Notes: generated from the sequence alone by a model not told the origin. DNA of 64,000 bases from Flavobacteriales bacterium UBA2104 (GCA_002331485.1 DCYS01000037.1:37265-101264), one strand, 5' to 3'; shown: positions 9,890-19,562, counted from the first letter of the stretch. Made by a program: numbers and translations.

Positions 9890-10498
9890 TTGAATTATCT
9901 AGGTCATTTATTCTTCTCCAACGGCGATCATCAACTAATGATGGCAAACTTATTTGGGGATTTTGTTAAAGGAAAAGACTATACAGACCTTCCAGATATC
10001 ATTCAAAAAGGTGTTAAGCTTCATCGCGAGATTGATGATTTTATTGATCATCATCCTGAGATAACCAAATTACGTATCCATCTTTACGCTAAATTACCTA
10101 AGATCGCGGGTATTGCTATTGATCTATACATGGATCACATCTTGGCGAAAAAATGGAATAATTACTCATCTGTTGATCTTGAAAGTTTTGTAAATGGATT
10201 TTTTGAGTTCGCATTGAATCCTGAAAATCAATTCATCAGAGAGCGAAACAAAGTATATCGGTATCCTAAAAGGTACCTTGATCTCTTGCAGCTAATGAAT
10301 GAACGAAATTGGATCTTGAGGTATAGACAAATGGAAGGACTTAAAATGGCCTCTTCAGGTCTAAGCAAAAGAATCTCTTTTCAGAACGAACTTCATTTAG
10401 CGCCAAAAGTTTTCATTGAAGAAGAAAAGCTTATTCAGTCTGTATTTGAACGCTTTATGACTGATGCGCAACATTATTTCGACAACTATGTTAGATAA
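9890..10498 (+). CDS. acpH: Acyl carrier protein phosphodiesterase (AcpH family)
   Basis: The protein of 202 residues starts MNYLGHLFFSNGDHQLMMAN and has the HD-like metal-binding pattern GDFVKGKD and KLHREIDDFIDHHPE. The E. coli homologue removes 4'-phosphopantetheine from holo-ACP; related flavobacterial proteins are annotated the same way, without direct proof. The start is a TTG abutting the porP stop codon, so translation is probably coupled. Its 3' end overlaps a short membrane-peptide frame at 10488. Confidence 0.82.
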   Translation: MNYLGHLFFSNGDHQLMMANLFGDFVKGKDYTDLPDIIQKGVKLHREIDDFIDHHPEITKLRIHLYAKLPKIAGIAIDLYMDHILAKKWNNYSSVDLESFVNGFFEFALNPENQFIRERNKVYRYPKRYLDLLQLMNERNWILRYRQMEGLKMASSGLSKRISFQNELHLAPKVFIEEEKLIQSVFERFMTDAQHYFDNYVR

Positions 10499-10577
10499 AA
10501 GAAAGTACGAAGTGACGATCCTATTTATTTCCTTCGCATTTTTTTTGTATATTATACCCTATATACCTAAATATTGA
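10488..10577 (+). CDS. Possible small membrane peptide (29 residues)
   Basis: An ATG overlapping the acpH 3' end opens a 29-codon frame. It encodes a basic N-terminus (MLDKRKYE) followed by one strongly hydrophobic segment (VTILFISFAFFLYIIPYI). Its TGA overlaps the TTG start of the mltF-like gene (TTGA). The chained overlaps on both sides and the clear transmembrane pattern suggest a real coupled gene or a coupling leader. The frame is short and no homologue is recognised, so chance cannot be excluded. Confidence 0.35.
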   Translation: MLDKRKYEVTILFISFAFFLYIIPYIPKY

Positions 10578-12034
10578 TAGACAAATTCTTATCATATAAA
10601 CTTTCATTATCTGCGATATTAATAGCTGTCGTTGTTTTTTCTGCATGTCAAAATACATCTAGAAAAGAAAAAACAGTGGTTGGTCAAGCTACTGAAGAAA
10701 AGCATGATGACCTGAAAGAAATTTTAGCTCAAAATAAATTGACTGTTCTAGCTGAAAATAGTGCGAACAGCTATTTTATCTATCGCGGACAAAAAATGGG
10801 GCTTGAATATGAGATTCTCAAAGAGTTTGCTCGTTCTTTAGGTGTTAAGTTAGAAGTTAAGATCGTTAAGAACCTTGACAACATAATCAACGAACTGAAT
10901 GATGGTAAAGGTGACATAATCGCTTGTAATTTCACAGTTACTAAAGAAAGAAGAAAGCAAATTGATTTTTCAAAAACTTTTATGAGAACTTCTCAGGTTT
11001 TAATCCAACGAAAACCCGAAGAGTGGCGAAAAATGAGAAGAAAAGAATGGAAAAGTGAGTTAATCACCGACCCTGTTCAACTTGCTCAAAAAACTGTTCA
11101 TGTATGGAAAAACTCAAGCTACTACGAAAGACTCACAAATCTTCAGAATGAATTAGGCGACACAATATTTTTAGAACCCTTAGATGGTGATATTATTCCT
11201 GAGGATGTTATAGAAATGGTAGACAAAGGATTCATAGATTATACAGTAACCGATAAAAATGTAGCTCTAATCAATCAAAGGTTCTACCCTAACATAGATG
11301 CGAGTCTAGAATTAAGTGTAAAACAAAAGATCGCTTTTGGTCTTCGTAAAGGAAGTCCGTTGTTACGAAAAAAATTAGATAATTGGTTAGATAAATTCTT
11401 AAAGACCGCAACATACAAGTATATCAAACATAAATACCTGAATATGTCGAGATTCTCTGGTAAATCGAAAGGGAACTATTCTTCGATCAATGGTAACGAT
11501 ATATCACAGTATGATGACTTGATCAAGAAATATGCAAACCAGGCTGGTTGGGATTGGAGACTACTAGCATCACTAATTTACCAAGAGTCTAAATTCAGGC
11601 TACATCAGGAATCTTGGGCTGGAGCTTATGGACTAATGCAATTTATGCCATCAGTAGGTCCTAGTTACGGTGTTTATCCAGATTCACCTCCAGAAATACA
11701 GATCAAAGGAGGTGTGAAAAAATTAAGAGACGATATCAAGGCATGGAAGAGTATTCCTGATAGTATTCAGTGTATTAAGTTCACTCTGGCGACATATAAT
11801 GCCGGATTAGGTCATGTTTTAGATGCTCAGCGATTAGCAAAAAAGAACGGGAAAGATCCTTTGGTTTGGGATGATAACGTAGAGACATATATTAAGCTCT
11901 TGTCTCAACCAAAGTATTATCATGACCCAGTTTGTTACTACGGATATCTGCGTGGATCAGAAACATACAATTACGTTCGAGAGATATTCATCAGATATAA
12001 TGAATATAAAACGGCGTTCGAATTGGAATCATAA
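10574..12034 (+). CDS. MltF-like membrane-bound lytic transglycosylase
   Basis: The protein of 486 residues has a lipoprotein signal (lipobox VFSAC, Cys at about residue 25). It continues with a periplasmic solute-binding type 3 domain (about 50-285, including GDIIACNFTVTKERRKQIDFS) and a C-terminal SLT domain (about 310-480) with the catalytic glutamate in LIYQESKF and the motif GAYGLMQFMP. The family cleaves peptidoglycan strands to 1,6-anhydromuropeptides at the outer membrane inner face. The start is a TTG coupled to the small frame upstream. A bidirectional terminator follows the stop codon. Confidence 0.87.
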   Translation: MIDKFLSYKLSLSAILIAVVVFSACQNTSRKEKTVVGQATEEKHDDLKEILAQNKLTVLAENSANSYFIYRGQKMGLEYEILKEFARSLGVKLEVKIVKNLDNIINELNDGKGDIIACNFTVTKERRKQIDFSKTFMRTSQVLIQRKPEEWRKMRRKEWKSELITDPVQLAQKTVHVWKNSSYYERLTNLQNELGDTIFLEPLDGDIIPEDVIEMVDKGFIDYTVTDKNVALINQRFYPNIDASLELSVKQKIAFGLRKGSPLLRKKLDNWLDKFLKTATYKYIKHKYLNMSRFSGKSKGNYSSINGNDISQYDDLIKKYANQAGWDWRLLASLIYQESKFRLHQESWAGAYGLMQFMPSVGPSYGVYPDSPPEIQIKGGVKKLRDDIKAWKSIPDSIQCIKFTLATYNAGLGHVLDAQRLAKKNGKDPLVWDDNVETYIKLLSQPKYYHDPVCYYGYLRGSETYNYVREIFIRYNEYKTAFELES

Positions 12035-12037
12035 AAA

Positions 12038-12061
12038 AAGGCCAGTTTTTCAACTAGCCTT
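12038..12061. terminator. Bidirectional intrinsic terminator
   Basis: AAGGCCAGTT and AACTAGCCTT form a 10-bp stem with one mismatch and a 4-nt loop. An A-run precedes the stem and a T-run follows it, so it can stop transcription from both convergent genes (mltF-like and DUF2911). Confidence 0.8.
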
Positions 12062-12083
12062 CTTTTTGCTCTAATTAAAGATA

Positions 12084-12941
12084 CTATTTCTCAGCTTCCC
12101 AAGCTTTTATAGATTCTTTGTTCATCTTCATGTAATTCTCATTACCTGCTGCTTTTGCACTTTCAAAAGATTTCTTTGCTGTACTGATCGCTTGCTTTTT
12201 CATTCCAAGCTCATATTCGATCAGTGCCTTTTTACGTACATACCAGAAAGCTTCTTCCCCTCTTATTTCAATAGCTTTATCTATAAAGGACAAAGCTTCT
12301 TTCAAGTTCTTTTTAGAAGATAAATAATAGCTTGCAGCTCCATAATAATCACGTTCTGTAATACTATCACTCTTCATTGTTTCTTTGATAGAAGCCTCTG
12401 TCAACTCATCTGTAGGAAACTCCATCGGTACAACAATTCTCGTATTCTCCCAAGAAACAACCAAATCAGCTGATTTAGTGGTTAAATTATCAAAACTTAA
12501 TGTAAATGTTTCGATAGTTTCACCAATTTTCATGCTTTTCGCATTTATTTTCAACGCAACCTTATCCGCATCGAATTCATCAGGTGTTCCCCAGTTATCA
12601 GTATCTTTATAAAAGATAATAGTCCATTCCTTCTCACCTACTTTTGCAAACAATGCATACTCTCCACTCGGCAATTCGTTTCCTGCTATAGTAGCATCTG
12701 TTGAGAGCTCAATAGTCGTATTCTTGTTTGCTCCAAAGCGCCATGTCGTTCCATATGGTATTAGATCACCAAAGATCACTCTTTCTCTTTTAGAAGGTCT
12801 TGAATATTCTATTTCAACTTCAGAAAGTCCAATAACTTGTTCAATTTCAGCCTTAGGACTTAATTGAGGAACCTGTACTTGAGACCTTCCAAAAGGGGCA
12901 ATTCCTATTAAAATTGCAAATGCGATAATTTTCTTCATCAT
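12084..12941 (-). CDS. DUF2911 domain protein with TPR-like C-terminus
   Basis: The ATG giving MMKKIIAFAILIGIAPFGRSQ provides a signal peptide; an in-frame upstream start would add a lysine-rich stretch. The DUF2911 core (about residues 25-170) has the hallmark SRPSKRERVIFGDLIPYGTTWRFGANK (shown only in part in the family), then ELPSGEYALF. The C-terminal 100 residues are helical and repeat-like (ALSFIDKAIEI... ALIEYELGMKKQAISTAKKS), consistent with tetratricopeptide units. The protein is probably periplasmic or secreted, and the family function is unknown. It appears monocistronic, with a TATATTTG box just upstream. Confidence 0.85.
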   Translation of the reverse strand: MMKKIIAFAILIGIAPFGRSQVQVPQLSPKAEIEQVIGLSEVEIEYSRPSKRERVIFGDLIPYGTTWRFGANKNTTIELSTDATIAGNELPSGEYALFAKVGEKEWTIIFYKDTDNWGTPDEFDADKVALKINAKSMKIGETIETFTLSFDNLTTKSADLVVSWENTRIVVPMEFPTDELTEASIKETMKSDSITERDYYGAASYYLSSKKNLKEALSFIDKAIEIRGEEAFWYVRKKALIEYELGMKKQAISTAKKSFESAKAAGNENYMKMNKESIKAWEAEK

Positions 12942-12965
12942 TTTCTTTTTTTTATTTTCTAGCAA

Positions 12966-12973
12966 CAAATATA
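12966..12973 (-). promoter_or_regulatory. Candidate -7 box of the DUF2911 gene
   Basis: On the minus strand TATATTTG fits TAnnTTTG and lies 24 nt before the ATG at 12941. No convincing -33 box was found. Confidence 0.35.
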
Positions 12974-13072
12974 AGTTTTTAATGTTCGTCTTAACTCATT
13001 CGTTTAACGTCTTCAGATTGACATAATTACAGTAAAACGAACCTGCCTCCTACCTTTCACATCTAGAATTAT

Positions 13073-13086
13073 CCGTTTGGAAACGG
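13073..13086. promoter_or_regulatory. Small inverted repeat upstream of the S8 protease gene
   Basis: CCGTTT-GG-AAACGG is a perfect 6-bp inverted repeat 70 nt before the protease ATG. It sits just upstream of a weak -7-like TAAATTGC (13114-13121). It could be an operator, but the match is short. Confidence 0.2.
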
Positions 13087-13156
13087 TTTTATGGTTTTTT
13101 GTTTTTATTGTTGTAAATTGCAAAAGCTAAAAATGTAAAACTCAATAAACTAAAAG

Positions 13157-16100
13157 ATGATGAAACGCTATCTGCTTCTGAGTCTTGGATTGTTATTTTT
13201 CACAATTAACAATATCAACGCTCAACAAATGGTAACGAATGAAGCCGCGGAAGAGGCTTCAATTATTCCAAACCAAATTATTGTTCGAATGCATGACGAT
13301 CGAGATCCGAACGTCGTATTACGAAGTGTCCCTGCTCAGTACGAACTCGAAATCAATCGAGTATTGTCTAAGCATACAGACATTTGGTTATTCGAATTTG
13401 ACAACAATGCTGCCTCGATAGAAGAAGTTCTTTCTGCAGTTCGTCGAGTAAATTCAGTATGGCTAGCCCAAAAAAACCACAAGGTTGAATTAAGAGCAGC
13501 TCCAAATGATACTGATTATGGTAGCCAGTGGCAACATAACAACATCGATTCTGAATTAGCATGGGATATCACGACTGGTGGTACAACTGCTAACGGAGAT
13601 GATATAGTTGTTGCGCTTATTGAAAGTGCTGACCTTATCGGTCACGAAGATCTTTCAGGTAACCATTGGGTAAATACGGCAGAAACTCCAAATAATGGAA
13701 TTGATGACGACGGAAATGGTTACATTGATGACTATAATGGTTGGAATGTTTCCTCAAATGATGACAACATCGGTACAGGTGGTCATGGTACAAGCGTTGC
13801 TGGTATGATTGGTGCCCAAGGTGACAATAACCAGGGAGTTGTTGGTGCAAACTGGAACGTAAAGATAATGGCCATCGCAGGTTATGCGAATCCTTTTACA
13901 GAAGCAAATATTGTTGAAGCTTATACTTATGCTTTAGACGCTAGAATACTGTGGAATCAAACCAATGGTGCAGAAGGAGCCTTTGTAGTTGCGACTAATG
14001 CATCATGGGGTGTTGATGGAGGTGATCCTAACAACTATCCAATATGGTGTAGTTTCTATGATGATTTGGGAGCTGCAGGTATTCTTAACGCAGGTGCTAC
14101 TACAAATCAAAATCAAGATGTTGATACTTTCGGTGATGTTCCTACCGGATGTGCTAGTGATTACATGATCGGTGTAACTGCTACGGACCAATCAGACATT
14201 ATCGATTTTGCTGGGTATGGTGATCAAACGATCAATGTGGCAGCACCTGGTTCAAGTATTTATACTACACAACCAAATGATGGTTATGGTCCTACTTCAG
14301 GAACTTCTTTTGCTTGTCCATTGACAGCAGGTGTTATAGGGTTAATGTATAGTATTCCTTGTCCTAACTTTATGGCAATGGTTCAAAATGATCCACAAGG
14401 TACAGCGGATATAGTTATGCAGGCTCTATATGATGGAGTTGATCAATCAGCTCACTTACAGGCAAGAACAATTTCTGGTGGTAGAATAAATTCTAAGAAT
14501 TCTATAGACCTTCTAATGAATCAAACTTGTAGTTCTTGTATTGCTCCTGATAACATTACAACAACTACAGTTAATGATAATGATGCAACAATCACCTTTG
14601 ATAACGTGACTGATGCAGATGATTATGACATTTATATCCAAGAACAAGGTTCTGGTAACTGGACGATGTATAACACAACTAATACGAGTTACCAGTTCAC
14701 TGGATTAACTTCTTGTACTGTTTATGAATATTATGTTGAGTCAAATTGTGGTAGTGAGACAAGTATTTCTTCAGCTACTATGACTTTCACTACTACTGGA
14801 TGTGGAAGTTGTATTGACCTCAACTACTGCGCTACAGGAACTACCGCAGATCCTGATGTATTCTTAGGAATTCATTCACCAGGTTCGGTTGAGACTGAAT
14901 ATACAACCTATACGATCACAACAGGATGGGGTGCTGATTTAGGTTCAGGATTCGCTTATGGCGATCTCGTACTTGTTGATGACGGTACTGCCGCTGCAGA
15001 AGAAGGTTGTAACGCTTTAACGAATGGTGCTGCAATTAATGGAAACATCGCTGTAGCTACTCGCGGAACATGTAATTTCTCGCTTAAAGCTTTGAATGCT
15101 CAGGACGCTGGAGCTATCGGATTGATTATTATAAACAATCAAGGTAATTCACCTCAAGAATTAGGTGATGGTGGTGAAGGTCCACAAGTAAATATACCTG
15201 TAGTTATGGTTTCTCAGGCTGATGGTGCCGACCTATTAGCTCACCTTCAAAATGGTCAAACTGCAGTTGGATTCATGGGACAACAATCAGAATGGATCGA
15301 ATCCATGGATATCAATGGAACACTTGTAACAAGTGGAGATGATGGAGGATACAGAGCTCCTGATCTTGCTCCTATTTCAATGAATATTGGTCAAACAGTT
15401 CCATTCACTATGACTCCAGGATTTGGAGGACAGAATGATCTTGAGCAGTATACTCGTATCTGGATGGATATCGATCAGAGTGGTACTTTCGATGCAGGAG
15501 AGCTTATTTACGATCAAGGAGCTGCTAGTACAGGTCCACTTACGGATAACTTTACAGTTCCTGGAACTGCTGTTGTAGGAAGTACACGAATGAGAGTTCA
15601 AATGTCTTACCAGGGATACGGATCTGATCCTCTTCCTGCAGTGTGTGGAGACTTTACTTCAGGTGAAGTTGAAGATTACTGTGTAGATCTTGTATCAAGT
15701 ACAATCTGTGGAATGGATATTTCAAGTAATGTTACAGATCCAAGTTGTTCTCAAGTTCAAAATGGTTCGATAAGTATAAGTGTAACAGGCGGAAATCCAG
15801 GATATACATACAGCTGGAACAACGGTGCCGGAAATGTTACCGACGTTAATAACCTTAATGCTGGAACATACACTGTTACAGTAACAGATAACAGCGGTTG
15901 TGATACAACTGCATCATTCATATTAGACTATGCAACAAACATTACCGTTAATGGAAATGTAACAGAACCAAGTTGTGCTGGTCAGAATGACGGTTCGATT
16001 ACGGCATCTGCATCTGGAAGTACTGGATTTACTTACCAATGGACAAATGGACCTGGAACAGCTGATTATAACAACCTAGATGCAGGCACATACGAAGTCA

Positions 16101-16882
16101 CTGCTACTGATGGAGATGGTTGTAGTGCAACAGAATCGTTTACATTGAACTACACAACCAACTTGTCAATGACAGAAACAATTACTCAACCAACTTGTAA
16201 TGATACACAGGATGGTGAGATCTCTGTTAGTGTTTCAGGTGGTACTAATGTAACTTACCAGTGGACAGGAGGTCCTGCTGCTGATACGTGGACAGGAATA
16301 GGAAACGGAACATATACAGTTGTTGCTACTGACGCATCAGGATGTGAGATCACAGATTCTTACACTTTAGCTGCGAACCCGGTAACTCCTGCTGCAGGAT
16401 TTACGAATAATGCAAATGGATTGGTTGTTGACTTCTTCAACAGTTCTACAAATGCAACTTCTTACAGTTGGGATTTCGATGATGGTAACACATCAACTGA
16501 TTTCAACCCAACTCACACGTATGCTGCTGCTGGAACTTACAATGTTTGCTTAACAGCATACTCTGATTGTGAGGAGTCAACAATTTGTCAGGATATAACG
16601 GTTAGTGAAGATGTATCAAGCTTGAATGGTGAAGATATAGAAGATTTCATTACGGTATATCCAAACCCAACATCAGATGAAGTAACATTTGAAATTACAG
16701 CAGCTGGAATAGATAATATTACAGTTTATGACGCTGCTGGTAAGTTGATCACAACTGTGAAGATCAGTCAGGTGAACACAACAATAAACGTTTCAAACTG
16801 GATGAATGGAGTTTACCTCTACCATGTTCAGGATGAAGAAGGAAATACACGATATGTAAACCGTGTAAGCGTTGTGAATTAA
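13157..16882 (+). CDS. Secreted multidomain S8 (subtilisin-like) protease with T9SS type A sorting domain
   Basis: The protein of 1241 residues begins with the signal peptide MMKRYLLLSLGLLFFTINNI and a propeptide-like region to about residue 120. In the S8 catalytic domain His210 is in GTGGHGTSVAGM and Ser384 is in SGTSFACP. The usual catalytic Asp position is Glu156 (VALIESADLIGHEDL). Then follow an FnIII-like domain (about 463-550), a PA domain (about 613-700), a GEVED-type domain (about 760-845), three SprB-like repeats (from about 858, 934 and 1008), a PKD domain (about 1079-1155) and a type A sorting domain (VYPNPTSDEVTF, about 1165-1241). It is a probable surface or extracellular protein. 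Activity with Glu in place of Asp is uncertain. Confidence 0.87.
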   Translation: MMKRYLLLSLGLLFFTINNINAQQMVTNEAAEEASIIPNQIIVRMHDDRDPNVVLRSVPAQYELEINRVLSKHTDIWLFEFDNNAASIEEVLSAVRRVNSVWLAQKNHKVELRAAPNDTDYGSQWQHNNIDSELAWDITTGGTTANGDDIVVALIESADLIGHEDLSGNHWVNTAETPNNGIDDDGNGYIDDYNGWNVSSNDDNIGTGGHGTSVAGMIGAQGDNNQGVVGANWNVKIMAIAGYANPFTEANIVEAYTYALDARILWNQTNGAEGAFVVATNASWGVDGGDPNNYPIWCSFYDDLGAAGILNAGATTNQNQDVDTFGDVPTGCASDYMIGVTATDQSDIIDFAGYGDQTINVAAPGSSIYTTQPNDGYGPTSGTSFACPLTAGVIGLMYSIPCPNFMAMVQNDPQGTADIVMQALYDGVDQSAHLQARTISGGRINSKNSIDLLMNQTCSSCIAPDNITTTTVNDNDATITFDNVTDADDYDIYIQEQGSGNWTMYNTTNTSYQFTGLTSCTVYEYYVESNCGSETSISSATMTFTTTGCGSCIDLNYCATGTTADPDVFLGIHSPGSVETEYTTYTITTGWGADLGSGFAYGDLVLVDDGTAAAEEGCNALTNGAAINGNIAVATRGTCNFSLKALNAQDAGAIGLIIINNQGNSPQELGDGGEGPQVNIPVVMVSQADGADLLAHLQNGQTAVGFMGQQSEWIESMDINGTLVTSGDDGGYRAPDLAPISMNIGQTVPFTMTPGFGGQNDLEQYTRIWMDIDQSGTFDAGELIYDQGAASTGPLTDNFTVPGTAVVGSTRMRVQMSYQGYGSDPLPAVCGDFTSGEVEDYCVDLVSSTICGMDISSNVTDPSCSQVQNGSISISVTGGNPGYTYSWNNGAGNVTDVNNLNAGTYTVTVTDNSGCDTTASFILDYATNITVNGNVTEPSCAGQNDGSITASASGSTGFTYQWTNGPGTADYNNLDAGTYEVTATDGDGCSATESFTLNYTTNLSMTETITQPTCNDTQDGEISVSVSGGTNVTYQWTGGPAADTWTGIGNGTYTVVATDASGCEITDSYTLAANPVTPAAGFTNNANGLVVDFFNSSTNATSYSWDFDDGNTSTDFNPTHTYAAAGTYNVCLTAYSDCEESTICQDITVSEDVSSLNGEDIEDFITVYPNPTSDEVTFEITAAGIDNITVYDAAGKLITTVKISQVNTTINVSNWMNGVYLYHVQDEEGNTRYVNRVSVVN

Positions 16883-16902
16883 TAGATACAATTGAATTTA
16901 GA

Positions 16903-16935
16903 AAAGGCTGCGGTATGATACTGCAGCCTTTTTTT
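16903..16935. terminator. Intrinsic terminator between convergent protease genes
   Basis: GGCTGC...GCAGCC with inner pairing forms a long stem, flanked by an A-rich 5' side and seven T at its 3' side. The T-tract overlaps the stop codon of the minus-strand M14 gene. Confidence 0.8.
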
Positions 16936-18673
16936 ATTCGTCGATCGATAAATAAACAGGTAAAACCCCGTGATCCTCGTAGTGAGGAGAATTTCTGTAA
17001 ATAAAATTCAATTGTTGGTAACGACTTTCAGCAAATGAAGAATCTTGCTCCAACTTTTTTTCATAAGTTGCCTTCAATTCAGTGTTATCCTCCAATAACT
17101 TCGTTGCTATCTCTTCAAATACATAAGAAGAAAAATGTTCTTTTTGCTGCAAATAGCTGTCAAAAAAGTTCCAACTGAAATAGCTATCTACATACTCGGG
17201 AGATAAGAGTTTCGCAAGGAATCTTCTTTTAGACTGATCTGTTTTGATAAGAATATCACCTCTTTTCAATTGAACAGAATCGATGATTGTTTCATACTGA
17301 ATAGTTCGATGCAGAAAATGACCTTCATAGGGGCGTTCGAGGGTACTATAATCAACAACTTTTAGCTTTTTCAAGCTCACCAAAGTATCCTTAGAGATCA
17401 TTCTGAAAGCTACTTTATTTGCTTTCAAACGTTCGATCACATCAAAAGCTTGTCTCCCAACAACGAAATAATCAGGTATTAAAACAGAATCAGTTGGGCT
17501 ATAGTTGAGAAAGTAAGGAATAGTCATGTCACTTGGTTGATCCTCATGGTACTTCAAACGTTTTCCTGTTGTTATTTCACTTGCTTCAAACGTCCACTCA
17601 AACTCTTTAAAATCTATTGATTCTGGTATTGAATCTAGCTTAAAATTAACCGGTAATTCTCTTTGTTGCTGATCATACTCGAATGCCTCTACTCTAGCCT
17701 TTTCAATCGCTTTACTGTTCTCTTGTGAGTATTTTGCTGTTTCTATTAAAAAGCCGTAAGTAGATTTCACGCGATCTGGAAACGGTTTTAACATGTGTGT
17801 TTCAGTCGTAAATGAGATCGTATGGAATAAGTCAGTGTAACCCATAGAGTATCTTGGAGTCGCATTGAACTTAACCATTCCCTCTTTTGGAGTTCGTCCT
17901 TTCAAGTTTACGTATGGAAAAAGATCATATCCCCAATTTTTGTCGACAGATCTTTTTAAAGACGGAATCATATCTTCTTCAAAGATCGAACGGATAGAAG
18001 GTGCCAGCTTTTCCATTATCGGTGTGATGTAGGTCAATGTGTATTGATAATTCGCTCCATTACTTGTGTGAGTATCTATAAAAACATCTGGATCCAGACT
18101 ATGGAAAATTTTGGCAAAGGTGAACATGTTTTTACTGTCCATTTTTACAAAATCTCTGTTTAGGTCGAGATTACTCGCATTTCCTCTAAACCCATGAAGT
18201 TCTGGCCCTTCCTGATTCGCTCTACTGTGCGCTCCTCGATTCTTCATACCTCCAATATTATAAGCTGGAATAATTCCGATGAGTGGAAAAGTCTTTCGTT
18301 CTGCTTCACTCATTTCGGCAAAATCAAGCGCTAATTTCATTGATGCATTAACTCCACATGGTTCTCCAGGATGAATCGCATTATTGATAAGTAAAGTTGT
18401 CGTTTGGCGGGCACTCTCAAATATAGAAAGACTATCCTCGTTTGACGGGTCATAATTCAATACACAGAGGTATATAGGTAGTCCATAATCAGAATCTCCC
18501 ATATTAAAAAGTCTCATTCCCTCTGTCTTATCAGACAAATCCTTGTAGAAACTTATCGTCTCTTCGTAAGTTGGTGTTTGATTTGAAGTTAATAATTTGT
18601 CGTTGTCAAACTGTCCAATGGCCAAAAATGACATGAATATAATAGCTAGGCTCGAGATCTTTTTTGTGTACAT
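16934..18673 (-). CDS. Secreted M14-family zinc carboxypeptidase
   Basis: With the ATG giving MYTKKISSLAIIFMSFLAIGQ the protein has a signal peptide and 579 residues. Zinc ligands fit M14: His101 and Glu104 (AIHPGEPCG) and His202 (IDTHTSNG), with the substrate-binding Asn-Arg pair in LDLNRDF (about 172-173). A candidate catalytic Glu is in SFTTETHM. It should remove C-terminal residues or act on a cell-wall peptide in the periplasm or outside the cell. The upstream in-frame TTG would spoil the signal peptide. The start codon lies inside a stem-loop (see 18668-18691). Confidence 0.83.
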   Translation of the reverse strand: MYTKKISSLAIIFMSFLAIGQFDNDKLLTSNQTPTYEETISFYKDLSDKTEGMRLFNMGDSDYGLPIYLCVLNYDPSNEDSLSIFESARQTTTLLINNAIHPGEPCGVNASMKLALDFAEMSEAERKTFPLIGIIPAYNIGGMKNRGAHSRANQEGPELHGFRGNASNLDLNRDFVKMDSKNMFTFAKIFHSLDPDVFIDTHTSNGANYQYTLTYITPIMEKLAPSIRSIFEEDMIPSLKRSVDKNWGYDLFPYVNLKGRTPKEGMVKFNATPRYSMGYTDLFHTISFTTETHMLKPFPDRVKSTYGFLIETAKYSQENSKAIEKARVEAFEYDQQQRELPVNFKLDSIPESIDFKEFEWTFEASEITTGKRLKYHEDQPSDMTIPYFLNYSPTDSVLIPDYFVVGRQAFDVIERLKANKVAFRMISKDTLVSLKKLKVVDYSTLERPYEGHFLHRTIQYETIIDSVQLKRGDILIKTDQSKRRFLAKLLSPEYVDSYFSWNFFDSYLQQKEHFSSYVFEEIATKLLEDNTELKATYEKKLEQDSSFAESRYQQLNFIYRNSPHYEDHGVLPVYLSIDE

Positions 18674-18691
18674 AACTTGAAAATTATGTAC
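18668..18691 (-). promoter_or_regulatory. Stem-loop over the M14 start codon
   Basis: GTACATAA and TTATGTAC form a perfect 8-bp stem around an 8-nt loop. On the minus strand the second arm contains the ATG at 18673-18671, so an RNA hairpin could mask the start codon if the transcript covers it. It is AT-rich and therefore weak. Confidence 0.3.
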
Positions 18692-18734
18692 CAAAGGTAA
18701 TTATAGATAATGGAAAAAAGTGTGTAGGCTGATT

Positions 18735-19559
18735 TTACCCTCCTAAACCAACGTCGAGTGTCATCATGACCACAAACCCAAGAATGAATCCAAGTGTTGC
18801 TAGATCGGTGTATTTATCCTGTTGGGTTTCGGGAATCACTTCTTCAACCACAACAAAGATCATTGCCCCTGCAGCAAATGCTAAAGCGTAAGGAAGTATT
18901 GGTTCAAAAAAGGATACTGCAATTGCTCCGAGAACACCGAAAATAGGTTCTACAATAGCTGATAATTGTCCATACCAAAAACTTCTCTTTCGAGAGGCTC
19001 CTAACCTCCTCATCGGCATTGAAACAGCAATCCCTTCTGGGAAATTCTGAATTCCGATCCCGATAGCTAATGTAACTGCCCCTGCAATAGTTGCCCCGGG
19101 TACATCTGCTGCTACTCCTCCAAATAAAACTCCCACAGCAAGTCCTTCGGGTATATTATGAAGCGTGATCGCTAGAAATAACAATGTCGATTTTCGCCAG
19201 GATGTCTTCAATCCCTCTTTTTCACTTTCCTTGAAATTAATATGAAGGTGTGGCAATATCTTATCCAAACCAAAAATGAATAATGCCCCTAGAGTGAAAC
19301 CTACAGCAGAAGGGATAACTTTTACAAATCCTGATCCCTCACTCATTTCAATTCCTGGGGCAAGAAGGCTCCAGAAACTTGCAGCGACCATTACACCACC
19401 TGTAAACCCAAGCATACCATCTAAAAGCGCACGATTCATTGTTTTAAAGAAAAACACGAAAGCAGCTCCAAGTGCTGTCAAGCCCCATGTGAAAGTTGTA
19501 GCTATCAATGCACCTGTTACGGGGTCAAGTTCTTCAAAATATTTAATGATCTCATCCAT
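18735..19559 (-). CDS. ZIP-family divalent metal transporter
   Basis: The protein of 274 residues has about eight transmembrane helices. It carries the ZIP metal-site motifs HNIPEGLAVGVLFGG (helix IV) and IGIGIQNFPEGIAVSMPMRR (helix V, with Asn in place of His), plus a histidine-containing loop (ILPHLHINFKES). ZIP proteins import Zn, Fe or Mn across the inner membrane. It lies 3 nt downstream of a DtxR-family regulator in the same operon, so I infer iron- or manganese-linked control. The metal specificity is not readable. Confidence 0.86.
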   Translation of the reverse strand: MDEIIKYFEELDPVTGALIATTFTWGLTALGAAFVFFFKTMNRALLDGMLGFTGGVMVAASFWSLLAPGIEMSEGSGFVKVIPSAVGFTLGALFIFGLDKILPHLHINFKESEKEGLKTSWRKSTLLFLAITLHNIPEGLAVGVLFGGVAADVPGATIAGAVTLAIGIGIQNFPEGIAVSMPMRRLGASRKRSFWYGQLSAIVEPIFGVLGAIAVSFFEPILPYALAFAAGAMIFVVVEEVIPETQQDKYTDLATLGFILGFVVMMTLDVGLGG

Positions 19560-19562
19560 AAC

